DNA of 23,281 nucleotides from Bacillota bacterium. GTDB taxonomy: Bacteria > Bacillota > UBA994 > UBA5500. Below the pieces are notes generated by a model. That model saw nothing but the letters and a program-made list of their open reading frames with translations, searched no databases and was not told where the DNA came from. The stretch spans positions 1-23,281 of the forward strand of contig JAEZJZ010000043.1 in the NCBI GenBank assembly GCA_023436245.1, in the 5' to 3' direction. The translations under genes were made by a program, and so were the position numbers. Of the stretch, positions 6,919-13,182 are shown piece after piece; the first letter of the stretch is position 1, and every line of letters starts with the position of its first letter.

Positions 6919-7695
6919 TTGGCACGCCATGCTCGCCTGGAAAGCCCAACCGGTTACTATCACGTGATGGTGCGGGGCAACAATCGTGAGTTTGTTTTCC
7001 TTAGGAGAGAGCAAAAGGCTAGATACATGGAAGCATTGGCAGAAGAGGTGGAGGAGGGCAATATCGCTCTCGCCGCTTGGTGCCTGATGGACAATCACGT
7101 GCATTTGGTGGTTAAGGCCGATTTGTCTAGCCTGGCGGCGGCGATGAAGAGCATCAATACTAGTTACGCCATGGGCTTCAATCTACACGAAGAACGAATC
7201 GGGCACGTGTTCCAGGACCGCTTCAGAAGCGAGGTAGTTAGAGATGACAGGCATCTGTTGGCTGTGATCAGGTATGTTCACAATAATCCTCCCAAGGCTG
7301 GCTTGGTGACCGACGCCGCGCGTTATCCATGGAGCAGCTATGGGGGATACCTCTATTCGCCGTCTCTCATCGGCAGCGAACAACGTGAGTTGGTCATGGG
7401 CTACTTTGCCGAGAGTGCCTCTGACTTTGCCGCATTCCACGATCTACCGGATGACGAAGAGCATCTGGACATCAGGGAAGACCAACTAAGGGCTCGAGTT
7501 GCTCACGGGCAACAGATAGTAGACGACTACTGTCGTCATCGAGGAGCCAGCAAGGCCGAGGTTTCAGCCGATCGCCAGGCCGCAGATGAACTTATCCTGA
7601 AATTGCTCAACTCAACTATGCTCTCCCACCGGGAAATCGCAGCTCTAGTGGGATTGGCAAGAAGCAGGGTGCATCGAGCAAGTTCACCCCAATGA
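6919..7695 (+). CDS. REP-associated tyrosine transposase (RAYT, IS200/IS605-like Y1)
   Basis: This is a single-strand DNA transposase-like protein of the Y1/HUH superfamily, thought to mobilise REP sequences. The HUH pair is His60 and His62 in MDNHVHLVVK. The probable nucleophile is Tyr83 in NTSYAMGFN, followed by the family signature GHVFQDRFRSE and the VIRYVHNNPPKAGLV block. The C-terminal part (about 205-255, LSHREIAALVGLARSRVHRA) is a DnaA-C/HTH-like extension common in RAYTs. I favour the TTG at 6919: it gives the usual family start MARHARLES with YYHVMVRGNNRE soon after, and a G-rich ribosome site lies 7 bases upstream. An ATG at 6904 adds five residues. The frame is intact and all key residues are present, so the gene may be active. 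Its presence fits the many REP copies in the window. Confidence 0.9.
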   Translation: MARHARLESPTGYYHVMVRGNNREFVFLRREQKARYMEALAEEVEEGNIALAAWCLMDNHVHLVVKADLSSLAAAMKSINTSYAMGFNLHEERIGHVFQDRFRSEVVRDDRHLLAVIRYVHNNPPKAGLVTDAARYPWSSYGGYLYSPSLIGSEQRELVMGYFAESASDFAAFHDLPDDEEHLDIREDQLRARVAHGQQIVDDYCRHRGASKAEVSADRQAADELILKLLNSTMLSHREIAALVGLARSRVHRASSPQ

Positions 7696-7714
7696 CGGGG
7701 ACTGGGCAGACAAG

Positions 7715-7748
7715 ACTGGGAGGAGGGTATCGCTACCCTCCTCCCAGT
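7715..7748. terminator. 15-bp perfect stem-loop between convergent genes
   Basis: ACTGGGAGGAGGGTA (7715-7729) pairs perfectly with its complement (7734-7748) around a TCGC loop. It lies 20 bp after the RAYT stop and about 120 bp after the rsgA stop on the other strand. There is no U-tract, so termination is uncertain; it may be the right end of the mobile unit. Confidence 0.45.
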
Positions 7749-7809
7749 TCTGATTAACGCGAGTCCTCATCAATGTTTCTTCGCTGGCAGCCGTCCAGGG
7801 GAGGCGGTT

Positions 7810-7862
7810 GTGGCAAAAGGGCCCGTCCCCACTGCCACAAAAAGGTCCGTCCCCACTGCCAC
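7810..7862 (+). repeat. Two overlapping REP-like repeats (copies 2 and 3)
   Basis: Two 29-bp units, 7810-7838 and 7834-7862, share the GCCAC between them. Each has GTGGCA/GCCAC at the left, the AAGG(T/G)CCCGTCCCC-type core, and TGCCAC at the right, so each can fold. The pair begins 8 bp after the rsgA stop (minus strand). Confidence 0.85.
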
Positions 7863-7870
7863 ACGCGGTT

Positions 7871-8941
7871 TCATTCCCAGTCCCGCGGGCTACCACTCCG
7901 CACGTAGTCCTTGTAGTGGACGTTGTTGCGCCGGATCTTGGCTTTCGAGACCTTCTTGGCCAGTAGAATCTGCCTGTCGCGATAAGTGCTCTCTTCGCGT
8001 TTCATCTTCTCGTAGTTGGCCAGGCGTTCCGGTTCAAGCAATCCGTCCTCAATGGCCTGGCGGACGGCACAGCCCGGTTCGTCGCCGTGTAGACAGTCGC
8101 TGAAACGGCATTGCTTGGCCAGGTCTGCGATGTCCTGGAATGAGCCGTCCAGTCCGTCGTACTCAAACAAAGCAAGCTCCCGGATGCCCGGCGTGTCGAT
8201 GAACAGTGCCCCATTGGGCAGGCTGAACATCTGGCGATGGGTGGTGGTGTGGCGCCCCCTCTGGTCATCCTCGCGCACCGCCGCCGTCTTCATCAGTTCG
8301 CTTCCGGACAGCACATTCAGTAGCGTGGACTTGCCCACGCCGGAGCTTCCCACCGCCACATAGGTTTTGCCTGGCTCAATCTGCTTACCGAGTTCAGCTA
8401 TACCCTCGCCGGTCACTGCCGAGACTGCGTACACCGGAATGTCGGCGTAGGTGCGGCGCACCCGTTCCGCCAGCTCGCTTGCCTCAGTCACCTGATCTGC
8501 CTTGGTTAACACAATCACCGGGCTCACCCCGGCGTTTAGCGCAAAGGCAACGTAGCGGTCGAGCCTGGCGATATTGTAGTCGCCGTGCAGTGACTGCACG
8601 ATCAGGCAGATATCCACATTGGTAGCCATCAGTTGCGCCTCAGGATCCCCGAATACCTTCTGCCGCTGCAGACAGCTGCTGCGGGGCAGCACAGCGAAGA
8701 TCAGGTAGTTGCAGTCGCCGGCAGACCTGACCGCCACAAAGTCGCCGACCGCCGGTCGTTTGGCGGCATAGAGGGCTTCGTGGCGCAGCTTGCCCGTGAT
8801 TTCCGCCAGACCCTTTCCCTCAGCGGTCAACACCTCATACTTTCCAGAAAACACGGCCGTCACCCGGCCAGGCATTAGCCCTTCCGCTGCGAACTCCGCA
8901 AACTGGGCATTCCAATGATCATTCCATCCGATTCTTCTAAT
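7871..8941 (-). CDS. rsgA: Ribosome small subunit-dependent GTPase A
   Basis: This is a circularly permuted GTPase that helps mature the 30S ribosomal subunit. The OB-fold N-terminus (PGRVTAVFSGKYEVL) is followed by G4 TKAD (146-149), SAVTG, the P-loop GSSGVGKST (198-206), G3 DTPG, and the zinc site Cys278, Cys283, His285, Cys291. The length (356 residues) fits the long RsgA subgroup. The start is unusual. AAGGAGG lies 8 bases before an ATT at 8941, giving an N-terminus MRRIGWNDHWNAQF that matches the expected GWND-type start of relatives. No ATG, GTG or TTG stands near this ribosome site. The next upstream candidate (TTG, 9004) would translate through the ribosome site and terminator; the next ATG downstream would cut into the OB fold. 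A structured leader precedes the gene. Confidence 0.92.
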   Translation of the reverse strand: MRRIGWNDHWNAQFAEFAAEGLMPGRVTAVFSGKYEVLTAEGKGLAEITGKLRHEALYAAKRPAVGDFVAVRSAGDCNYLIFAVLPRSSCLQRQKVFGDPEAQLMATNVDICLIVQSLHGDYNIARLDRYVAFALNAGVSPVIVLTKADQVTEASELAERVRRTYADIPVYAVSAVTGEGIAELGKQIEPGKTYVAVGSSGVGKSTLLNVLSGSELMKTAAVREDDQRGRHTTTHRQMFSLPNGALFIDTPGIRELALFEYDGLDGSFQDIADLAKQCRFSDCLHGDEPGCAVRQAIEDGLLEPERLANYEKMKREESTYRDRQILLAKKVSKAKIRRNNVHYKDYVRSGSPRDWE

Positions 8942-8986
8942 GGTTGCTTCCTCCTTAAGTGTGGAGTTCCCTGAGTTCCGGGCAGC

Positions 8987-9017
8987 AAAAAACCACAGGA
9001 GCAAGCCCTGTGGTTTT
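8987..9017 (-). terminator. Intrinsic terminator in the rsgA leader
   Basis: On the minus strand, AAAACCACAGG (complement of 9007-9017) pairs with CCTGTGGTTTT (complement of 8989-8999) across a 7-base loop and is followed by a U-run (complement of 8987-8992). It lies about 30 bp before the rsgA ribosome site, so it must be bypassed for rsgA expression from upstream. Confidence 0.8.
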
Positions 9018-9025
9018 CATCTCAG

Positions 9026-9160
9026 ACAGGGAAATACTCTGGTTGATGTGGGCAGGCAGAAGACAGCAGCAATCTGCCACCGTAGACGTAGCCCAGCCCC
9101 GTATGCGATTAGTTGGCGGTCACCATTGTCGAACGCTTCTTCATACACATCAACCCCTCA
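9026..9160 (-). promoter_or_regulatory. Structured leader RNA (attenuator or riboswitch candidate) upstream of rsgA
   Basis: On the minus strand, GGTTGATGTG (9155-9146) is perfectly complementary to CACATCAACC (9050-9041), closing a domain of about 95 nt. Inside, GGCAGA can pair with TCTGCC, and GGGC with GCCC. Next, CCCTGT (9031-9026) can pair with the ACAGGG in the 5' arm of the terminator (9011-9006), an antiterminator-like alternative. I recognise no known riboswitch class. A possible -10 TATACT lies at 9193-9188, but its -35 is poor. Confidence 0.5.
9109..9144 (-). CDS. Possible 11-residue leader peptide
   Basis: The short frame reads MKKRSTMVTAN and starts 9 bases after GAGGGG on the minus strand. 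Its ribosome site and start overlap or adjoin the 5' arm of the long closing stem, so folding would hide it. This is compatible with a translation-coupled attenuator, but a frame this short can arise by chance. Confidence 0.3.
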   Translation of the reverse strand: MKKRSTMVTAN

Positions 9161-9266
9161 AGAAGATTTGCGTCACTATCACCAGCTAGTATACCGCACT
9201 GAACGCTGTGCCGGAGTGCCAAGAAAAGTTACACCAATAGTATCCCCAGCAAACAGATGGCCGTGT

Positions 9267-9295
9267 GTGGCAAAAAGGTCCGTCCCCGTTGCCAC
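9267..9295 (+). repeat. REP-like repeat, copy 4
   Basis: This 29-bp unit starts GTGGCAAAAAGGTCCG and ends TTGCCAC; its ends form a 7-bp stem. It starts 9 bp beyond the stop of the M48 gene (minus strand), in the sense GGGGACGGACCTTTTT relative to that gene. Confidence 0.85.
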
Positions 9296-9304
9296 GCGTC
9301 TTCC

Positions 9305-10891
9305 TCAGCGAGGCAACCGTGGGGTTCCGCACTGCGGGCAGAAGTTCTGTTCCGCCAGCAGTGCCCGCCCGCAGGCCGCGCAATAGCCGCCGCCCGTCGA
9401 TGCTTGTCCCTGAGCCTGATCCTGGCCCCCAATCTCGCCCTGCCCCTGCGCCGTCGCAGCGATTGCGGGCTGGACGTAGCTTCGTGACTGCACCGTGCGC
9501 TGGTAGCTGCCGTTCTCCACCCAGCGGTGCAGCTCCGCGCCTCGCATCACCGTCCAGGGGTGCGAGGCTTCCATCACGCTCAATATCTTCACGATCTTGT
9601 CCAGATTATCTTCATCGAAGCCCTCGAATTCTTCCGCCTGCTGGATGAACGCCAGCACATCGCCACTACAGAGAGCAATCGGCGGATATCCGGCCAGGCG
9701 CATCTGCGCCCTGATTGATGCATTTACATCCTGACAGGCCAGTAGACCCGCGCGATCAGCCGTCAACTCGGACTTGCGAATCCAGTTGTAGAGCGCTATC
9801 TGTAGGCCGGTCGAGACCAAGTTGCCGATGCCCAGCGTCATCGATCCGATGATCTGTCCGAGCATGGGCAAGAGGCTGCCCATCTGATGATAGAGCATGT
9901 GCTGGCTCTTGATGTGGCCGGCTTCGTGCCCAATGATGAACATCAACTCATCTTGCGAGAGATGGGCCAAACAACCAGTGTTGAGCACGATCATCGGTCG
10001 CTCCACGCCAATGGCGCAGGCGTTGATGGTCGGGTCCTGCTGCATGTAGAACTCCGGCACGAAGCCCAGACTGATCGTTTCACAGACCTCCACTAACATG
10101 CGGTGCAGTGCCGGCATGCTCTGTTCGGTGATCCGCAGATTGCTGCCGGTGTACTTGATGCGCATATAGCGCTCGACGCCCCACTGGTTGAACTTGCGAA
10201 TCAGCGGCTCCAGCCCCGGCGTGCCCTCCAGGGTACGCAGCGCCGCCTTGTCCAGCTCATGCTCGTACTCCCGCGAGGTCAAGCCCCGCAACTTCTCTCG
10301 GGCGAAGCATCCTCCCGACTGCACCACTGTCGCAATTACCGGCAGTGCCTGCTCAAGCAGCGCCTCCGGCGGCGTGAGCAGCATGCTAATCCCAGACTGT
10401 CCGCCGACGCCCTCTGCCCATCCAAGTTCGTTCACCTGTCGCCGGATGAAGACAGCGGCCTGCTCAGTCAACCCAAAGGCAGCCTGCAACTGCAGATAGC
10501 GGTCGTCTTCAGCCGGTTCCCGGTCCCTGCCCAGCAAATAAGCCTGCGCCAGCATCGCCAGCAGCAGCCGCTCTGCTTTGGAGAACAGATAGACCTGCGG
10601 CAGATTGTTGTCGCCAGCTCGGGCGATGCTTGCCACTTGTTCTGGGCCGAGCTGCTGCTTGGCCTCCTGCAGGCAGGCTTCGCGGTCCTGCTCGCCTGTC
10701 AGGAACAGCAGCACACGCAGCACTAGGTCCGCACGCAGTGGGGGCACCGCTTGCGCCGCCAGCTGCTCTCGCGGCTGCAGTGCCGCTGCCATCTCAGCTA
10801 CGGCATCGCCCGCAACCATCCCAGACTGCGGGTGGAATCTTGCATAGGCACTATTGCTTGCGTGGTCCAAGGCCTGAAAGATGTTCAGCAT
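9305..10891 (-). CDS. M48-family zinc metallopeptidase with C-terminal zinc ribbon
   Basis: This is a probable membrane-associated zinc endopeptidase of 528 residues. The catalytic site is HEAGH (His322, Glu323, His326), with the third ligand Glu375 in KSELTADRAG, as in HtpX/Ste24-type M48 enzymes. Hydrophobic stretches between them (SLLPMLGQIIGSMTLGIG) could contact the membrane. The first roughly 230 residues are helical and not recognised. After a Q/G-rich linker comes a zinc ribbon with Cys504, Cys507, Cys518 and Cys521 at the very end. I chose the ATG at 10891 because GGGAGG lies 7 bases upstream; longer frames would run into the upstream gene. The gene starts 14 bp after the double-zinc-ribbon gene on the same strand, so the two likely form an operon. 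Both carry zinc ribbons, suggesting a shared complex or regulation. The substrate is unknown. Confidence 0.87.
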   Translation of the reverse strand: MLNIFQALDHASNSAYARFHPQSGMVAGDAVAEMAAALQPREQLAAQAVPPLRADLVLRVLLFLTGEQDREACLQEAKQQLGPEQVASIARAGDNNLPQVYLFSKAERLLLAMLAQAYLLGRDREPAEDDRYLQLQAAFGLTEQAAVFIRRQVNELGWAEGVGGQSGISMLLTPPEALLEQALPVIATVVQSGGCFAREKLRGLTSREYEHELDKAALRTLEGTPGLEPLIRKFNQWGVERYMRIKYTGSNLRITEQSMPALHRMLVEVCETISLGFVPEFYMQQDPTINACAIGVERPMIVLNTGCLAHLSQDELMFIIGHEAGHIKSQHMLYHQMGSLLPMLGQIIGSMTLGIGNLVSTGLQIALYNWIRKSELTADRAGLLACQDVNASIRAQMRLAGYPPIALCSGDVLAFIQQAEEFEGFDEDNLDKIVKILSVMEASHPWTVMRGAELHRWVENGSYQRTVQSRSYVQPAIAATAQGQGEIGGQDQAQGQASTGGGYCAACGRALLAEQNFCPQCGTPRLPR

Positions 10892-10905
10892 CACGCTTCC
10901 TCCCA

Positions 10906-11532
10906 TCAGTGACTGCGCAGGAGGAAGTCGCGTACATGATCCTCCAACTTGGCCAGCAGGTTCTTCTGCGCATAGACCCCATACCCGGCCGTGAGGATCG
11001 CCGGCCAAAAAAGATACCAGCCAACTGCAGCCCCAGCAACCTTGTCCAGCCACTTGCCGGCGCCGAACTCAGCATACAGGTCCGCGCCCTCCTGCGCGAA
11101 CTTGACCGTGACGGCCGCATCCAGGCCGAGCGCGCTCTTCAACAGGTTGGATCGCTGCTTGGCCTGCACGACCAATCCTCCGCCTTGCTCCACAATCTGC
11201 GTCTCCATGTTCTTGTCGTTGCGCAAGAACTTCTCCGCCGCCATAGCTGCATCTACTTTCAAATGCCCCTTCTGGGCGAACAACTGTCGCTTGCCCTGGG
11301 CCTGGCGGCTGGCCGTCTGGCCCAGGCTCGACGAAGTGCTTGGTAGTGACGCCGACCCATTCGCTGCGGAATCAGTGCGAGTGCCACAGACAGCGCAAAA
11401 CTTGTCGCCCGCGGCCATGCGTGACCCACAGTGGTCACAATAGACTCTCTCTTCCACTACCACCGGCTGGCCGCAGTTGGCGCAAAACCTGGCGTCAGCC
11501 AAAACCTCTTGACCGCACTTGCTGCATTTCAT
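10906..11532 (-). CDS. Double-zinc-ribbon protein with C-terminal membrane segment
   Basis: This is a 208-residue protein of unknown function. Two CxxC-CxxC zinc ribbons stand at the N-terminus (Cys3, 6, 17, 20 and Cys32, 35, 46, 49). A Ser/Gln-rich linker (about 52-80) leads to a mixed domain (about 85-165). One hydrophobic segment follows (VAGAAVGWYLFWPAILTAGY, about 167-187), with a short charged tail. The layout resembles zinc-ribbon membrane proteins often found beside peptidases; I know no assigned role. The ATG at 11532 is preceded by GAGGA about 10 bases upstream. It is the first gene of a two-gene unit with the M48 peptidase, suggesting it recruits or controls that enzyme at the membrane; this is inference. 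Confidence 0.75.
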   Translation of the reverse strand: MKCSKCGQEVLADARFCANCGQPVVVEERVYCDHCGSRMAAGDKFCAVCGTRTDSAANGSASLPSTSSSLGQTASRQAQGKRQLFAQKGHLKVDAAMAAEKFLRNDKNMETQIVEQGGGLVVQAKQRSNLLKSALGLDAAVTVKFAQEGADLYAEFGAGKWLDKVAGAAVGWYLFWPAILTAGYGVYAQKNLLAKLEDHVRDFLLRSH

Positions 11533-11650
11533 CGTTGAACCGTCCTCACTTTCTCTTCCTGCTCCGAAAAATCGCTAAGTGAGTAATTCAACGCGTAAGC
11601 GGACATCCCTAGTGTCAATGGAAGTTTCTTCGGGGAAATTTCGCCAATCA

Positions 11651-11676
11651 ATGACAAAAGGCGCCCTGACGGCGCC
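11651..11676 (-). terminator. Terminator downstream of the germination operon
   Basis: On the minus strand, GGCGCC-GTCAG-GGCGCC is followed by TTTTGTCATT. It lies about 150 bp after the last ger gene and about 120 bp before the zinc-ribbon gene. The rest of 11533-11754 shows no gene; a minus-strand TTGACA at 11618-11613 lacks a convincing -10. Confidence 0.6.
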
Positions 11677-11754
11677 GTGACGGAACGGGTGTACCGAGGC
11701 GAGGAATGAGCTGGGAAGCGCGGGTCAGACTCCTGGCTGCGCCGAGTGAAGCCT

Positions 11755-11783
11755 GTGGCAGAAAGGTCCGTCCCCATTGCCTC
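11755..11783 (+). repeat. REP-like repeat, copy 5
   Basis: This unit starts GTGGCAGAAAGGTCCG and ends CATTGCCTC, with a weakened right arm. It is separated by 12 bp from the next copy, so the two form a doublet after the ger operon. Confidence 0.8.
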
Positions 11784-11795
11784 CGGATGCCTCCC

Positions 11796-11824
11796 GTGGC
11801 AGAAAGGTCCGTCCCCGCTGCCTC
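11796..11824 (+). repeat. REP-like repeat, copy 6, touching a stop codon
   Basis: This unit starts GTGGCAGAAAGGTCCG and ends GCTGCCTC. Its right end overlaps the last two bases of the TGA stop (11825-11823, minus strand) of the small ger gene. The repeat therefore begins at the very end of the coding region. Confidence 0.8.
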
Positions 11825-12035
11825 ACTTGCCCAGGATTCGCTGGAACAGCTCGCGGATGGCGGTGTTCACGGCGGGGACCTGATCGCTTCCGTTGACCAG
11901 CATGATGGCCGGGATCATGGTCAGCAGATAGATGACGAGCACCACCGCCAAGTCCTTGAACAGCCGCTGGCGGCCCAAGTTGACGACCTCAAAGCCCATT
12001 AGTGTCAGAAAGAGCAGCGCCAGCAAGATACTCAC
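11823..12035 (-). CDS. Small two-helix membrane protein of the germinant-receptor operon (D-type subunit)
   Basis: This is a 70-residue protein with two membrane segments (ILLALLFLTLMGFEVVNL and LAVVLVIYLLTMIPAIMLV) and a short polar tail. Proteins of this size and topology encoded next to gerA-type operons have been described as D subunits that modulate germinant receptors in Bacillus. The GTG at 12035 overlaps the gerAB stop by 4 bases (GTGA) and has GGAGG 7 bases upstream, indicating translational coupling. It is the last gene of the operon. Assignment rests on size, topology and position, not on a clear motif. Confidence 0.7.
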   Translation of the reverse strand: MSILLALLFLTLMGFEVVNLGRQRLFKDLAVVLVIYLLTMIPAIMLVNGSDQVPAVNTAIRELFQRILGK

Positions 12036-13123
12036 TTCTTTTCCTCCCTCGGTTGCCGCCTGACCAAAGCCCCCACCCACAGCAGCAGCGGCAGGCCGAT
12101 CACAAATAGCGGTGCATAGTAAGGCCAGGCGTCCGTGATGAAGACCACGTTCTCCGCAAAACCGTGCTCAAACCCGCTGTTAGCCAATACCACCATCAGC
12201 AGTCCTACCGGCAGAACCAGCGGCTGGTGCGACTTCAACCCAAACACTTGCGCCAACCCGCTCGTCGACCCGTAGATCAGCACAGCTACCTTGACAAAAC
12301 CCATGGTCAGAAAGTTGATGGCGCTCAGGAGCTCCACCCGGGTGATCACTTCGCCGACCTCGATCAACCGGGTTGCCACAAATGATGGGAAGACGGTGTT
12401 CTTCACTGCCGCTCCCAGTACCGCGATGTTGCGGAAGGTGCCAAGGGTGAGCAGCAGGCCGGCCAACAGCAAGCCGGTTTGCACCGGGCGGCGTGCGTTG
12501 CTGCGACGGGGCAGGTGGGGCAGCACCATCAGAAAGACCACCGCCTCGCCAAAGGGGAACATGCCGGAACCATGTGCGCCGAGCAGTAGTTCCCCGAGGC
12601 CCACATCGATCAGAGGGAAGATGTTTCCTGTGGTCATTTTCGGCACCAAGAGGGCCGACGTCATCACCACTAGGAACACTGTGATCGGCAGCACGATGGT
12701 TGCGGTGCGCGCCAGCGTGCCGATACCGCGGCGCACAGCGTATACGGCCGCGAGCGCCAGCGGAATCTCAAACCAGGCAGTTGGCGTGCGCTGCAACACC
12801 GTTATCTCGAAGTAGTCGCCGAAGTTGCCGAGCACCAGCCCCCCAAGCTGCAGCATGAACCAGATGAACAGCAGCGCCGGCACAGCACCCAGCACCTGCC
12901 CGAACACCTGCTGTGTCATCTGCACCAGGCTGCGATGTTGAAAGCGCTCCGCCAGCGCCATATACAGCCAGGCAATCAGCAGCCCTTCCAGCGTGCCCAG
13001 CAGAACGACAACCCAGCCGCTACGGACTACCGCGTTGCTCGAGCTCAGCACCAGCGATGAGCCGAGTGTGTAGGAAATTACCAGAGTGGTCAGCTGGGAA
13101 GTGGAAATGGCGTCCTTGTTCAC
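12032..13123 (-). CDS. Spore germination permease-like protein, GerAB family (copy 2 in the operon)
   Basis: This is a 363-residue APC-superfamily membrane protein with about ten helices, the B subunit type of germinant receptors in the spore inner membrane. It typically forms the ligand-binding part. Family features include the N-terminal ISTSQLTTLVISYTLGSS, the FGDYFEITVLQRTPTAWF segment and FPLIDVG. It is clearly paralogous to the next gene upstream, roughly half identical by eye, with shared blocks such as LPHLPRR and TRLIEVGEV/ARLIEVGQV. The GTG start at 13123 follows AAGGAGA and aligns with the ATG of the paralogue; an ATG 11 codons upstream lacks such support. About 60 bp separate it from the paralogue's stop. 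Two different B subunits in one operon is unusual. Confidence 0.88.
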   Translation of the reverse strand: MNKDAISTSQLTTLVISYTLGSSLVLSSSNAVVRSGWVVVLLGTLEGLLIAWLYMALAERFQHRSLVQMTQQVFGQVLGAVPALLFIWFMLQLGGLVLGNFGDYFEITVLQRTPTAWFEIPLALAAVYAVRRGIGTLARTATIVLPITVFLVVMTSALLVPKMTTGNIFPLIDVGLGELLLGAHGSGMFPFGEAVVFLMVLPHLPRRSNARRPVQTGLLLAGLLLTLGTFRNIAVLGAAVKNTVFPSFVATRLIEVGEVITRVELLSAINFLTMGFVKVAVLIYGSTSGLAQVFGLKSHQPLVLPVGLLMVVLANSGFEHGFAENVVFITDAWPYYAPLFVIGLPLLLWVGALVRRQPREEKK

Positions 13124-13182
13124 CTGCGCACGTCTCCTTGTCTGTGTATCATGCAATCAGCGGAAGGGCCGTTCCAGGCTTG

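Larger units (their letters stand above)
6843..7862 (+). mobile_element. REPtron-like unit: RAYT gene flanked by inverted REP repeats
   Basis: The transposase-like gene (6919-7695) is flanked on the left by one REP copy in reverse orientation (6843-6863) and on the right by two overlapping direct copies (7810-7862). Inverted REPs around a RAYT are the known arrangement of such elements. The exact ends are inferred. Confidence 0.6.

Noticed and set aside
7810..7862. Start of a CRISPR array
   Set aside because: The two units overlap by five bases and leave no spacers. Other copies are scattered and differ in flanks.
8942..9004. 21-codon N-terminal extension of rsgA from a TTG start
   Set aside because: It would place the AAGGAGG ribosome site and the terminator U-tract inside the coding sequence, and the residues are unlike RsgA N-termini.
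9026..9160. T-box leader
   Set aside because: A GGTGGCA string is present, but the conserved T-box GGTGG-ACCGCG sequence is not, and the gene downstream is not an aminoacyl-tRNA synthetase or amino-acid gene.
10630..11346. 238-codon + strand frame
   Set aside because: It runs antisense across the M48 and zinc-ribbon genes, is low in complexity and has no supporting start.
11529..11777. 82-codon minus-strand frame in the gap before the zinc-ribbon gene
   Set aside because: It crosses the ger terminator and a REP copy, has no ribosome site and resembles no protein.
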